Positions 1-10,275 of a DNA stretch of 64,000 bases are shown piece after piece; within the stretch, counting starts at the first letter, position 1, and the number at the start of each line of letters is the position of its first letter. Source of the stretch: Camellia lanceoleosa (Eukaryota > Streptophyta > Magnoliopsida > Ericales > Theaceae); assembly GCA_025200525.1 (NCBI GenBank), contig CM045762.1, positions 86,742,717 through 86,806,716 of the forward strand, in the 5' to 3' direction. Both the position numbers and the translations under genes were made by a program. Below the pieces are notes generated by a model. That model was given only the letters and a program-made list of their open reading frames with translations, did no database searches and was not told the origin of the DNA.

Positions 1-105
1 AATCCCTAGGCTTGTGAAGACTAAATACAAAATAAGTTGGAATTGAGGTTTCAGTTCAACAGTTCTCCCAAACTAAGTCTATGGTGGAGGCATATAACCA
101 GCACC
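1..105 (-). repeat. Element B 3' LTR, left fragment
   Basis: This segment matches 42805-42900 inside the intact B LTR, including the stretch around 'ccctaggcttgtgaaga' and 'ggcatat..accagcacc'. The outer LTR end (TGTAA..GCCCC) would lie roughly 270 bases left of the window. The copy is interrupted at 105 by the CACTA element and resumes at 34282. On the minus strand it is the downstream part of the element's 3' LTR. Confidence 0.8.
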
Positions 106-720
106 CACTACTAAAATTTCAGCTTTTTGCAACGGCAATACTCCTAATGCCGTCGCAAAAAACTTTTTGCGATGGCAAATGACTTTTTGCGACGGCAAGA
201 GGAGGGTCGCAACTGGAAGCGTTGCAAAAGAGTTTTCGCGATGGCACAGTGCTGTCGCTAATGTTTTGCGATGGCATTTTTGCCTTTTGCAATGGCACTT
301 TGCAGTCGCTAATAATGTTTGAAATTTCTTGACTTTTTGCGACGGTACTATTTTACAGTCACTAAAAATATTATTTGAGACGGCAAAAAATGCCGTCGCG
401 AATAGTCTTTTTTTTTTTTTTTTTTTGTTGCAACAGCAAGACACTGTTTTTGTGACGGTGTGGTGCCGTTGCAAAAAGTATTAAAAATATGAAAATTTCT
501 ATTTTTGCGACAGTGTACTGCCGTCACAAAAAGTATTAAAAAAATAATAAAATTTCTATTTTAAATAATAAAATTTTTATTTTTTGCGACAGTTTAGTGC
601 CGTCGCAACAAGTAAAACTTGTAACAAAATCAATAAAAATATTAAATTTTTTTGTTTTTTGCGATGATGTAGTGCCGTCACAAAAAAGAAAAAAACATCC
701 TGCGATAAAATTATTAAAAA
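106..720. repeat. CACTA left terminus with subterminal inverted motifs
   Basis: More than ten variants of TTTTTGCGACGGCA or its complement TGCCGTCGCAAAAA lie between 120 and 690, often paired head to head so that hairpins can form (for example around 377-402 and 583-612). In CACTA elements subterminal motifs bind the transposase; that function is inferred here from position and repetition only. Confidence 0.75.
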
Positions 721-1084
721 TATTAAAATTCTCCATAATAATTGCATAATAATATAAAAATTCCTATATAAAAATAACAATTTCTCCATAATAAAATATT
801 CTTCCATTCGTAATTACACATCAACAAAATGATCCCACTACATAATGTTCCATAATACATATATAATGTTTAAATATATGATTTTGTTCATAATTCAAAG
901 TAACATAAAACAAAATTAAATGTTTTTCTCATCATTCTTCGTAGATAACAAAAACAAAAGTTAGCCACATTCTCCACAGGCATGCATTCCATAATAAGCA
1001 CACTCCTATATGGGAAATATCTGAAAAATAAAAATAAAAATAATTAATGACAATATAATTATGTATTAATGTTAATTACAAAAA

Positions 1085-1340
1085 AACATAAAAATTTAAC
1101 TACTATAGCATTAAATACAACATTTTTTTTGTTATTCGTCAAATCTCACATGGATAATTAAACATCTCAATCAAATACAAAAATAAAAATTTAACTACTA
1201 TAGCATCAAATACAAAAAAAACATAAAAATTATATCTGAAATCTGGCTCTAACTCCCAACAACATCAAAAACAACATTTTTTTTTGTTAGTCATCAAATC
1301 CCACATGGATAATTAAACATCTCAATCGACAATGAGAACA
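1085..1340. repeat. Local direct duplication, about 155-bp spacing
   Basis: A segment beginning near 'acaacattttttttgtta' and running through 'cacatggataattaaacat' occurs at about 1117-1170 and again at about 1270-1325. A second shared piece, 'aaaatttaactactatagcat', is at about 1090 and 1186. The surrounding 730-2040 is AT-rich CACTA interior in which I recognise no gene. Confidence 0.6.
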
Positions 1341-2060
1341 GATGCATTTATGAGAAAGTTAAGCAATGGAAATAAGTTATGACACATTCAAAGAAATATC
1401 AGCCTTCTAGTATCTATACAAAAGTTCATCATCCTTCAATTAATTGGGTTCTACTTCCTATATACCCTTTGATAGCATAGTTTTTTTTTTAATTTTTTTT
1501 TATTATATGTTGGATCATAACTCTGAATAGACATTTGAGTATCGAGCTTAAAAACTTCTGTATATGTTGTCCTTGTGCCATAAATTACAAATTAATCCAC
1601 TTCACTAAAAAAACAAGAACAATAAAGTTATCTTTTTGTCACCTAGGAGATAAAATCTTTGATAGCATCTGGAAGCTAAGACATTTGCACATTGGAAAAT
1701 TTTGAACCTTGTAACCCTTTGAGATTGACACTAATCAATTTGATGGTCTAAAAATGACTTCATATGAGCTAAAAGATTGGTAGAGGTATCTTCGATTTCT
1801 ACTAAAGTTATATGTACAATTTATTCAAAAACTATTGAAGTAAATAAATAACATCAATTCTCCTTTGCAACTATTAAATGGAAAATATGACAGAAACATG
1901 AAAGACAACAATTGTACATTGATGGAATTTCTCATTTCATTGTCAGCCATAAAGCAAAGTGATATCATATACTTCAGTTAAATGGTTTTGATAAGTTAGT
2001 ATAATGATGTGATATAAAAAAGAGAGTTACGTCCTTTTAACACTAGTTTAAAAATTATAC

Positions 2061-2217
2061 CGTGCTAGAGTTTGACTCAAGATTGTCCAGAGTTCCCATC
2101 CTTGTAAATATACGATCAACTACTCTTATAGTTGCAAAGCGGTCAGGAATATAACAACCGACTTGAGCAAGGATGACTATCAGGCACACCTGTTGAAGAT
2201 ATGTACTTTTTCCACAC
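2061..2217 (-). pseudogene. MSH4: Captured exon of MSH4 (MutS homologue 4), ATPase domain
   Basis: Read on the minus strand, the 157-base segment starts after a CAG acceptor (2220-2218), stays open, and ends at a GTATAA donor (2060). The peptide begins [10 protein letters not shown], the distal part of the MutS Walker A loop, and continues through [11 protein letters not shown] and DNLESNSST, the conserved stretch leading into the next MutS ATPase motif. The mix [10 protein letters not shown] plus DNLESNSST fits meiotic MSH4 better than MSH2, MSH5 or MSH6. Neighbouring exons are missing: the next MSH4 exon should encode FMTEM-type sequence and I do not see it in 1380-2040. The exon sits inside the CACTA element next to a GH9 fragment, so it is best read as transposon-captured gene DNA. 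It cannot encode a functional mismatch-repair protein alone. Confidence 0.8.
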
Positions 2218-2564
2218 CTGAAGGAAAAATAAATAGTTTTGCTTAAGTTAAGAAAGACAACAATACAAAACAGAAAGAGGGAGGGAAAAAAAAAAGAAAA
2301 AAAAGAAGAGGTCTGAAGTATCCCATTAGCATATTAACTAGAAGAAATTTGTGCTATCTGTTGACTCCCTTTACCATTTTTTATGAGCATCATACATTCC
2401 AAGACAAACTTCTCTAAAAATATTGGGAATTGTATGGGAAAACACCATCCTAAAAAAGTTATGAGAAGGCAGGTATCTGTCATGTTTGGTTCTTCTTAGT
2501 TGGGTTGAGCAGGATTTTTTTTTTTTTTTTTTCATTTCACTTGTAATTTCCCAGCAAATACAGA

Positions 2565-3255
2565 GCCCAGGAAAAAAAAAAATCCAATTTTTCAGTCTAA
2601 TTTGAATAAAAAAAAGAAGCACAAGTTCATGTTTTCATGTTTGGGTTTGTGTGAAAATAGAGCCATCACCTGACAAAAAATTGCTTCGAAGAGTATTTCG
2701 TGTGTTTTTAAGGAATAACATGATGTCCACAAGAACAAAAGCAAAAACAATGAAAACATATTTTCTATTTGATAAAAGACACTAGAAGACAGAATGAAAC
2801 CTACAAAACCAAATCTAAATTTTCAACCTAATTTGAAATATAAAAAAAAAAAAAAACAAGTTCATGTTTTCATTGAATGGGTTAGGGTGAAAACAGAGCA
2901 ATCAATTGATACAAAATTGCTTCAAAGAGTATTTCGTGTGTTTTAAGCAACAAATTGATGATGCCCACAAGAACAAAAGCAAAAACAATGAAAACAAATT
3001 TTATACAAATCACTATACATTTGTATATCAATCCAAGATTTGGTTTTACTTAGAAACAGATAATCCCATTTAAAATGACAGACAGAACGAAACCCACAAA
3101 ATCAAATCCAAATAGTCAACCTAAATTGAAATATAAAAAGCAAATTCATGTTTTCATTTGAATGTGTTTAGGTGAAAACATAGCAATCGCTGTGTTTTAA
3201 GCAAAAACTTGAAGTCCACAAGAACAAAAACAAAAGCAATGAAAACATATTTTCC
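2565..3255. repeat. Three imperfect tandem copies, about 245-bp unit
   Basis: The landmark 'ccacaagaacaaaagc' (or a one-base variant) recurs near 2726, 2967 and 3218, each followed by 'aatgaaaacat/a' and preceded by 'cgtgtgttttaag' or a variant. The 'caagttcatgttttcat' landmark recurs about 100 bases earlier in each copy. The array abuts the GH9 fragment and was probably intronic DNA amplified locally. Confidence 0.75.
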
Positions 3256-3262
3256 ATTTCTA

Positions 3263-3478
3263 TATCTCTCCATAGAGGACATAGGGATGGGGATGAGCTT
3301 TAATGAGGTAATTAGTGCCCCACTTAACAGCTTCCATGGCATGACTGAGCTCTCCACTTGCAACCATTTGCCTCCCATACTCAACAATACTCCATGCCAT
3401 CATTGTAATTGTGAAAGCCATTGGTAACCCAAACTTCACATTGTCCCCTGCATCATAGTACCCTCCTACCAGCTTCAA
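3263..3478 (-). pseudogene. Captured exon fragment of a GH9 endo-1,4-beta-glucanase
   Basis: The minus-strand reading begins [13 protein letters not shown] and continues [24 protein letters not shown] and [14 protein letters not shown] sequence, ending LYGEI then a stop. GGYYDAGDN with FGLPMAFT is the hallmark N-terminal block of plant GH9 cellulases; DAGD holds the aspartates conserved in the family and is part of the catalytic cleft. About 72 of the usual roughly 500-620 residues are present; the signal peptide, the catalytic HH and the C-terminal acidic catalytic residues are absent. The stop follows GAGATATAG, where a GT donor may have mutated to AT. No sense start is required: the first codon is TTG. 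This is gene debris inside the CACTA element, in the same orientation as the MSH4 exon. Confidence 0.85.
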
Positions 3479-3629
3479 TGATTTGTTTGATTTGGGTAGG
3501 TGGGTAACGAGTTTTGACAGAGCATTTTTAGACTACCACAGAGTTTGCAAGCATTCATGGTTCTACCACAGAGTCGTCAATTGTCGTCACCGTCCGCCGT
3601 TGCCCTCGTCTTCCCCCTTGCCGCTTACG

Positions 3630-4255
3630 AGAGAGAGAGAGTATTTTGGGAATTTTTGAAATTGGGGATATTTTTGTTTAAGGGGTTGGGGATTTGGGGA
3701 TTTGAGATCGTGAGTGAGAAACAAAAGGGGGGAAAGAAATTGGGGAATTAGAAAGAGCGGGAAAACGAAAAAGAAAAAGAAAAAGAAGAGGAGAGCTAGG
3801 ATAGGGGCGTAAACGACGTCATTTTATTTATTTTTTATTAAAATATTTTTTTTGTAGTTAATGAAACTTTTTTTTTCTTTTTATTTATTTTTAGTTACTG
3901 AGGTTGAAAATTTATTTGTTTCATTTTTATTTTTATTTTAATGAAAAAAAAAATTATTATTATTTTTTTATTTGGTAGAAGTAGGGGTAATTTTTTGGGG
4001 ATTTTTGAAATTGGGAATTTTTTGTTTAAGGGATTGGGGATTGATGATTTGAGATCATGAGAAACAAAATGGGGAAAAGAAATGGGGGAATTAAAGAGCG
4101 AAAAAATGAAATTTTTTTTGGTTAAAATAAATTTATTTTTTTGTAGTTAATGAATTTTTTTTTTATTTTCCATTTTTTAATTACTAAGGTTGAAAATTTA
4201 TTTGTTTCATTTTTATTTTAATGAAATTTTTTTTATTTTGAAGAAGTAGAGGTAA
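3630..4255. repeat. Direct duplication inside CACTA, about 345-bp offset
   Basis: The block 'gggaatttttgaaattgggg..gtttaagggg..gatttgagatcgtgag' at about 3648-3790, with following T-rich sequence to about 3930, recurs with small changes at about 3996-4240. Both copies carry 'gaaacaaaa.gggg.aaagaaat'. I see no gene in it. Confidence 0.7.
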
Positions 4256-4319
4256 TATTTTAATAAAAAATATTTTTCCGCGGCTCATTTATTTATTTAT
4301 TTATTTATTTTTGTTACTA

Positions 4320-4530
4320 AAAACTAGGAACTAATTTTTGTGGTAGAGGAAAGGGAGTGATAGTGAAGGTGGTGGATAAGAGGTGATGGTTAAGGTGGTG
4401 GTGGTAGTGGTGGCGAAAGAGATTAGTGGTGAAGTTGTGGTAGTGGTAGAGGAGATGGAGTGGCGATGGTGGATGACAAGTAATGGTAGTAGTAGTGGCA
4501 GTAGTTGTGGTCGTCATAGTTCCACCCATT
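4320..4530. repeat. GGT/TGG-rich low-complexity tract
   Basis: Degenerate trinucleotide repetition of GGT/GTA/GTG on the plus strand gives a Thr/His-rich open frame on the minus strand. Composition explains the open frame; no protein family is recognisable. Confidence 0.65.
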
Positions 4531-4861
4531 GATTTAAGTATGGTGTTTGTTTTAAGCTTTCAAATCATAATTCTACATCCATTTTTCAAAATATAATCAT
4601 TACTTTTCAAAACTCATAACCAAACACATAATTTAAAACTCTTTTCAAAACTTAATTCAAATCAATTTTTTAAATATTTTAAATATTTTAATATTTTAAT
4701 TTTGTGAGAGACAGATAAAGAAGAGAGAGATAGAGACAGAGTGATGAGCAAGAGAGAGACAAAGTGGTTGCTAAGTGTATTTTCTTATAGTGGATCGATA
4801 AATCGAGAAGGAGCTCGATAAATAGAGAAGATGAGAGGGAGAGAGTGAGCACGGCGAAAGT

Positions 4862-7080
4862 TATAGCGATCCCGGGTTTTACCCCTTGTTGTACAGTGAC
4901 CCGGACTTGGTTCCGTGGATGTTAGCAGTTGTTTATATCTTGTTTACATCCTTTCGTACTTTGTATTTGAGTTATGGGATGTGATGGGCAGGTTTGTTAC
5001 ATATTGGTTGTGTTTGGGAACAAATGGTTGCTGCCCAGAATTTTGGTCCTTCGCTCGAGCGAGAAGTTTGTCGCTCGAGCGAGCTCTTTGTTTTGGATCT
5101 TTTGCTCGAGCCAGGGTTTGGTCGCTCAAGCGCGAGTTGAGTTTTGTATTTGGTGGCTCGAGCGAGAGGTTCTTGGCTCAAGCTTGCGTCACGCCCGTTC
5201 TGGACCTGGCGGGTGCGATTTTTCAGCGAAGCTTTTCTTTTCGCCGGCGGCGAGGTGTATGTTTTGAGTTTCCTCGCTTGAGCGAGCATTCTGTCGCTCG
5301 AGCGTGCTTCTGGGTTGCAGACCTGAAGCTTCGAGTTGTTGGCTCGAGTGAGACTTTTCTCCGCTCGAGCGAGTATTCCTTGTGTCTGGTCGCTCAAGCG
5401 ACCAATCCTTCACTCGAGCGAGCCTGTTATATATCAGATCGCAGCAGCGGATTAAACATCACTTTTTCATCTCTCTTTTTCTATCAAACCCTAGATCAGA
5501 CTCTCTCTCTCTCTCTCTCTACACTTGCCTTCTCTCTAAGGTTTGATCTATCTAGAGTGAGTTTCTACCCTTAGTCCTTTGTTAAAAAGATAGAGTGGGT
5601 TGAGGGCTTCGTTTTAATCTGAAAAACTTGGGATTTGGAGCACGTTGGTTTTTGATCTTCATCTCCGTTTGAGCTCAAACTTTGAGGTAGGGATATCCTA
5701 TTCCTCCTTATGAGTTTTGTCTTTAAATTTTGGCATTTTGATATGATTGGAGGTTGTTGAGTAATTTTCAGAAAGTTTGGGCCTTTATGTAATTGTATAA
5801 AAGAATGGGTTTTACTTATATAAATCTATATGCTTGTTTAGCATGGAGAAATGAGGTAAATGTTGGGTTATTGATAGAAATGGAACCTTGGGGTTGTTTT
5901 GTTAATTATGGGAAATGCCCTAATTACATTGATAAATTAATTTGTAAAATTAATTTTGAGGAATGAGAAATTGAATTGAGAATGTTGAAATTGGAAATGT
6001 ATGGGATTAAAGGGTGTAGTTGGATCATTTATCACTCACCTAGTTGAAATGTTGATATTTTATCCATTTGGTGCATTTATTTTCTGTTTAGAAATAACTG
6101 CTTTGGGCTATCGGTGGAGGATAGTCTTGATTATTGTAGACAATGCATGATGATTAGGCAAACTAAAACTAATCGATTGAGTACGCTAACAAATATAGCA
6201 GTTGGAAAAATACATTAACTTTTTGTATTGGTTGATTATGTATATGATCTACGTTTATATACATGGTGTACGCGGGAGGAGATAGGGGATGTACTCCACG
6301 GTTTAGGGGAAGTTAGGGGATGGACCTCTAAACCAGATTTTGTTTGACATTGACACAGCACTACAATGTGTATCAAGTGTGGATTATGGAAGTGTTTGAA
6401 TTGATTTGATATAGCACTAAAATGTATATCGTTATCGATTGTGAAGTATGGAAGTGGTTTATGTGTTATTGATATAGCATCAAAATGTGTATCCATTATG
6501 AGCATCAAAAGTGTTTTAAGGATGAGTCATAATCTCATTAAGTCATTTGGCTAGGTTCTGAGCCTTGTTTTCAAACTCAAAGTTGAAAAAGAAGTGGGAA
6601 ATGAAATGTAACATGGACTTGAATGTCATGAAACTGTAGTGTGTTATAAGTGGGAATATAAGTGTAGACCATCTATCGAATGCTGTTATTTTAATCATTG
6701 TTTGTAGTTGGTTTAGTATATTTCTACTGGGCTGTGGCACACCCTATATGGGACATCATTTTCAGGTGCAGGTAGCATGCCACCTCCAAGGACATAGCTT
6801 GGGAGGCTAGAGGCAGACAGACCTTTCTGCTTGTTTTGTTTTCCTTTGATGTATTACATGTAAATTTGAGCCAAGGGCTTAATATGTGTATGAGTTAGTA
6901 TTCATTACTTGTAACCAAGTGTTGGCTTAGAAAGTTGTAAGCCTATAGGGCCTTTACTTTTGTTGTCAACATGTAATACCCTAGTGAGAACTACTCTGAT
7001 AAATGGAAATATATTTATTTCTCTTGTATTGTTGCATGTCTAGAATGATAGGTCTTATGTGTTTTTTTTAGGGCGTTACA
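4862..7080 (+). repeat. Element A 5' LTR
   Basis: About 2219 bp. It starts TATAGCGATCCCGGG and ends GGGCGTTACA, immediately followed by the PBS. It holds a palindrome cluster (5040-5428), a TATATAT box (5428-5435), a CT-rich leader, and a long U5 without a gene. The equivalent segment in the 3' LTR is nearly collinear; several differences cluster in the palindrome region. Confidence 0.9.
5040..5435 (+). promoter_or_regulatory. Palindrome cluster TCGCTCGAGCGA plus TATA box in LTR U3
   Basis: About a dozen full or near copies of the 12-base palindrome TCGCTCGAGCGA (variants with CTCAAG or CTTGAG) lie 10-40 bases apart. The cluster ends a few bases before TATATAT (about 5428-5435), which likely positions LTR transcription. 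Density and placement suggest a cis-regulatory array, but no binding factor can be named. The repeats also make long Arg/Ser/Glu-rich open frames on both strands that are not genes. Confidence 0.6.
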
Positions 7081-7083
7081 ACT

Positions 7084-7095
7084 TGGTATTAGAGC
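7084..7095 (+). other. Primer-binding site of element A (initiator tRNA-Met type)
   Basis: TGGTATTAGAGC sits 3 bases after the LTR end and differs by one base from the TGGTATCAGAGC typical of plant gypsy and copia elements primed by initiator tRNA-Met. Confidence 0.85.
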
Positions 7096-7484
7096 GTACC
7101 GGGTTCGAATACTTTGGGTACGTAGGAAGTGATTAGTATCACAATGGGTTTGTCTCGCTTGTTAGAGACATATGTGTGACATTATGTGTTTATTTGATAA
7201 CATGTTTATGTGACTATGTGGATATGGGATTGAGTTTCTAGGATGTTGATTGGATCCTTGGGTTTCTGTGAGTCTTGTTGGAAAAGTACTTGATCAATGC
7301 TGTTTCTAACCGGAACTCTAGTAACGCCTCGGGACTATCATTAGCCAGAAATGAAATTCGTAAGTGCTTATGTGATTATGTGCTTACATGGAGTGAATTA
7401 CTGTTGTCCATTGCGTTAGGACGCGACTGTTACAGCTTCGGCACATTTGTGAATGTGCTAATGTTCTTTGTTACCTTTATTAGG

Positions 7485-8570
7485 ATGTCAGGACGAGGAC
7501 GTGGTGGTAGGCAAGGTAGGCCTAGGAGGTAGGAGGTGCCTATACCGGATGATATTTCGGCATAGTAAGAGGGTGTTGGCCAGGCTAATGTGGCCGAGCC
7601 AACAGGTCAGCAGGCCATGGGTGCCTTAGCTCGCGAGATGGCAGGGGCATTGAGAGCATCCATGGACATTCTCAGAGCTGAGAATCAAGTCCAGGCCCAG
7701 GTTGTTGATGTAGGGCCTTCTTTTCTGAAGACGGAGTTCTTCCAGTCAAATCCGGATGAGTTTTTGGGGGATCCGAAAGAGCCACTTAAGGCTGATGAGT
7801 TACTGGAGCAGATGACTAAGACGTTTGAGATGCTTGGCATCGAAGACGGGACTTTGAAAGTGACCTTGGCATCTTTCCAGCTTAAGGGGGATGCGGGTCA
7901 GTGGTGGAAATTCATGAAGGGTCGTATTAGGGGCACTTGGGAGGCTTTTGTGGGTGCTTTCCAGGAGAAGTTCTTATCTCCGGCAGTCAGGGAGAAGCTG
8001 AGAGACTAGTTCTGCCAGCTTTTGTAGTTAAGTTCTTTAGTGGCCGAGTATGAGGCTGCTTTTACTAGCTTGTCTAGGTTCGCACCTGAACTTGTGGCTT
8101 CCGAGGAACGCCGCTGTATCGAGTTTGAGAAGAGGTTGAGGCGCGGCCTCAAGATGAGAGTTGGGGGTTCTATGATCCGAGACTATGGGCACTTGGTTGA
8201 TGCTGCAGCCCATATAGAGATCATGATGCAGAAAGAGGAGGGACAGAGAGGCTCCAAGAGGAGCCAGGATGGTCAGGGTGATGGCAGGAGACAGAAGGGT
8301 GCTAACCCTCAGCAGTCTCAGGGTGGTGTTGCTAGATTGACCTTTCTAGTGCCGAGTGTGGGCTCGGGGAGAGGCAATCAGGGAGATTTCACCTGTTACA
8401 AGTGTGGTCAGCTGAGCCACAAGGCTTCAGTTTGCCACAGAGGGGAGGAGGTCAGAGAGTTGCTTCATCTTCAGTTAGACCCAGAGCGAGTCGAGTCGTG
8501 GCAAGGGCCACTTGTCTTGTTATCGATGTGGTCGGCTAGGCACCAAGAGGTTTTGCGGTTCTAAGCGACG
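7485..8570 (+). pseudogene. gag: Element A gag, broken
   Basis: Gag would form the capsid-like particle and bind element RNA. The frame opens at ATG 7485 with a basic Gly/Arg-rich start (MSGRGRGGRQGRPRR). It is broken by stops at about 7530, 7563 and 7566 and again near 8007 and 8025, all in the same frame, so these are nonsense changes rather than shifts. The central capsid domain is clear (DELLEQMTKTFEML, LKGDAGQWWKF, then WEAFVGAFQEKF). A zinc knuckle follows (CYKCGQLSHKASVC, CCHC) at about 8393-8434; a second one, CYRCGRLGTKRFC, lies in another frame near 8512-8560 and lacks its His. Reading frame changes between the knuckles. The family length is about 400-450 residues, so this copy is nearly full length but dead. 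Confidence 0.85.
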
Positions 8571-8719
8571 CAGGTTTTCAGCCAGCTCGGTTTGTGCGAG
8601 CCTCGAGGCCAATCCGGAGCTTCGTCGTCGATCTGTCAAGCATCGTATGTTCAAGGGTGAGCAGTGGATCGAGGCCTCTTGGGCGTGTGTATGCTGTTAC
8701 CGCGTAGGATCTTGTACCT

Positions 8720-9120
8720 GCTCCATCAGTTGTGTGAGGTACCTTCTTGTTTTGCAACTCGGTTGCCAGTGTATTGATTGATACGGGTGCATCTCATTCT
8801 TTTGTATCTGCTGCATTTGCTTCTGTTTTGGGATTGGAGTTGGCACAGTTAGCATCTCTTATTTGTGTAGTGTCACCTATTGGAGGTGAGTTGATTTTGA
8901 AACAAAGATGTAGGGGTTGTGATATAGAGGTCGCCGATCGCCGGCTTCCGTTTCCTTTTGTAGTGATGCCCATGACGGGATTTGATGTTACTTTGGGTAT
9001 GGACTGGCTATCGTCATACCGGGCTATTATTGATTGCTACCGCCAGAGGGTCACAGTTTGTACCTTGAGTGGGGATTGTTTCCATTTTCTGGGTGATCGG
9101 GTTGGTAGTGTGTTGCCACC
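8720..9120 (+). pseudogene. Element A aspartic protease domain
   Basis: The retropepsin-like domain would cleave the Gag-Pol polyprotein. The reading VLIDTGASHSFVSAAFAS contains the intact DTG catalytic triad at about 8774-8782, followed by a conserved MPMTGFDVTLGMDWL block. It is in frame 2 relative to gag, reached only through a shift. The frame continues openly to about 9465 through the RT N-terminal linker (EYSDVFPEDL, then PYHFAPAELVELK), where a one-base loss after AKKK breaks it. Confidence 0.85.
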
Positions 9121-9229
9121 GGTGTATGATCCGCGAGGGCGGAGTGAGCTTAGTGGTCTACTTGCTAGCTTTTTGAATAGTGAGTGTGGTGAGACCCAGA
9201 CTGTGTTGCCGAGAGTGGTTTGTGAGTAC

Positions 9230-10010
9230 TCGGACGTCTTTCCTGAGGATCTCGTTAGTTTGCCACCCCATCGAAAGATTGAGTTCTCTATTGATCTAGT
9301 GCTCGGCACGGTGCCGATTTCTATGGCACCATACCATTTTGCCCCAGCCGAGTTGGTTGAGTTGAAGGTTCAGCTCCAGGAATTGCTGGATAAGAGCTTT
9401 ATTCGCCCTAGTGTTTCACCGTGGGGAGCACCGGCCCTCTTTGCTAAAAAGAAGATGGCGCCTTGAGACTTTGTATCGACTACCGGAAGTTGAATCGGGC
9501 TACGGTTAAGAATAAGTACCCTATGCCCCGTATAGATGATCTGTTTGACTAGTTGAAGGGGTCCCGTTGTTTCTCTAAGATAGACTTGAGATCGGGTTAC
9601 CACCAGTTGAGGGTCAGGGAGGAGGATATTCCGAAGACGGCATTCTGTACGCGGTATGGCCATTATGAGTTTCTAGTGATGCCATTTGGGTTCACCAATG
9701 CACCGGCAGTCTTTATGGATTTGATGAACCGGATATTCCGAGAATTCTTAGATCGCTTTGTGGTCGTTTTTGTGGATGACATTCTCATCTATTCATCTTC
9801 AGAGGAGGAGCACGAGGAACACTTGAGAGTGGTGCTCGAGTTACTTAGAACCCATAGGCTGTATGCCAAGTTTGGGAAGTGTGAGTTCTGGCTAGGAGAA
9901 GTCAAGTTCTTAGGCCATGTGGTTTCTGGAGAAGGGGTGTCTGTTGATAAATCCAAGATTGAGGCAGTGCAAGATTGGGCACAGCCTAAGAGTGTGTTTG
10001 AGATCCACAG
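9230..10010 (+). pseudogene. Element A reverse transcriptase domain
   Basis: The RT that would copy the element RNA. Visible blocks in order: LLDKSFIRPSVSPWGAP, a frame break at about 9464, [17 protein letters not shown], a stop at 9550-9552 (FD then TAG), [43 protein letters not shown] (the FVDD form of the YxDD catalytic box), and [12 protein letters not shown]. From 9553 the frame is open through the RNase H start. Catalytic aspartates are retained, so the damage is one shift and one nonsense codon. Confidence 0.9.
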
Positions 10011-10089
10011 TTTTCTGGGATTAGCTGGGTATTATCGCCGGTTTGTGAAGGATTTCTCCAGGTTAGCTTCGCCGTTGACTAGACTGACT

Positions 10090-10275
10090 CGGAAGGGAGT
10101 CAAATTTGTATGGAGTGAGACTTGTGAAAAGTCGTTCCAAGAGCTGAAAGTTAGATTGACCACCGCTTCGGTCTTGATTATTCCGGAGAGAGGGTTGGGT
10201 TATGCAGTCTATTGTGATGCCTCACGAGAGGGTTTGGGTTGTGTGTTGATGCAAGAGGGGAAAGTGGTTGCCTAT
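10090..10275 (+). pseudogene. Element A RNase H domain, N-terminal half
   Basis: The frame continues from RT with [15 protein letters not shown], then [18 protein letters not shown], where YCDAS holds the first catalytic aspartate of the gypsy RNase H. It stops at KVVAY because element C is inserted directly after the CCTAT target (10271-10275). The domain resumes at 28744-28748 with the duplicated CCTAT and GSRQLK-like sequence. Confidence 0.9.

Noticed and set aside
2371..2622. 83-codon minus-strand frame between the MSH4 exon and the tandem repeats
   Set aside because: It reads through a poly(A/T) run, lacks splice borders, and I could not match it to MSH4 or any family; likely intron.
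4780..4792. TTTTCTTATAGTG, a second possible CACTA right end at 4792
   Set aside because: It resembles CACTATAAGAAAA in reverse, but no subterminal motif array lies beside it and the flanks do not duplicate. The end at 34281 has the motif array and a flank that continues the same interrupted LTR. The 4792 site may be an internal relic.
5040..5430. Repeats with spacers that look like a CRISPR array
   Set aside because: Units are 12-base palindromes of uneven spacing in a eukaryotic LTR, with no cas genes; this is not CRISPR.
4915..5574. 219-codon open frame rich in Arg, Ser, Glu and Ala in the LTR
   Set aside because: It is produced by the TCGCTCGAGCGA repeats, which are open on both strands; similar frames recur in the 3' LTR with different breaks.
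7084..7112. tRNA-like T-loop word GGTTCGAATAC after the PBS
   Set aside because: No cloverleaf can be drawn from flanking sequence; the resemblance is limited to a short B-box-like word that also varies in elements B and D.
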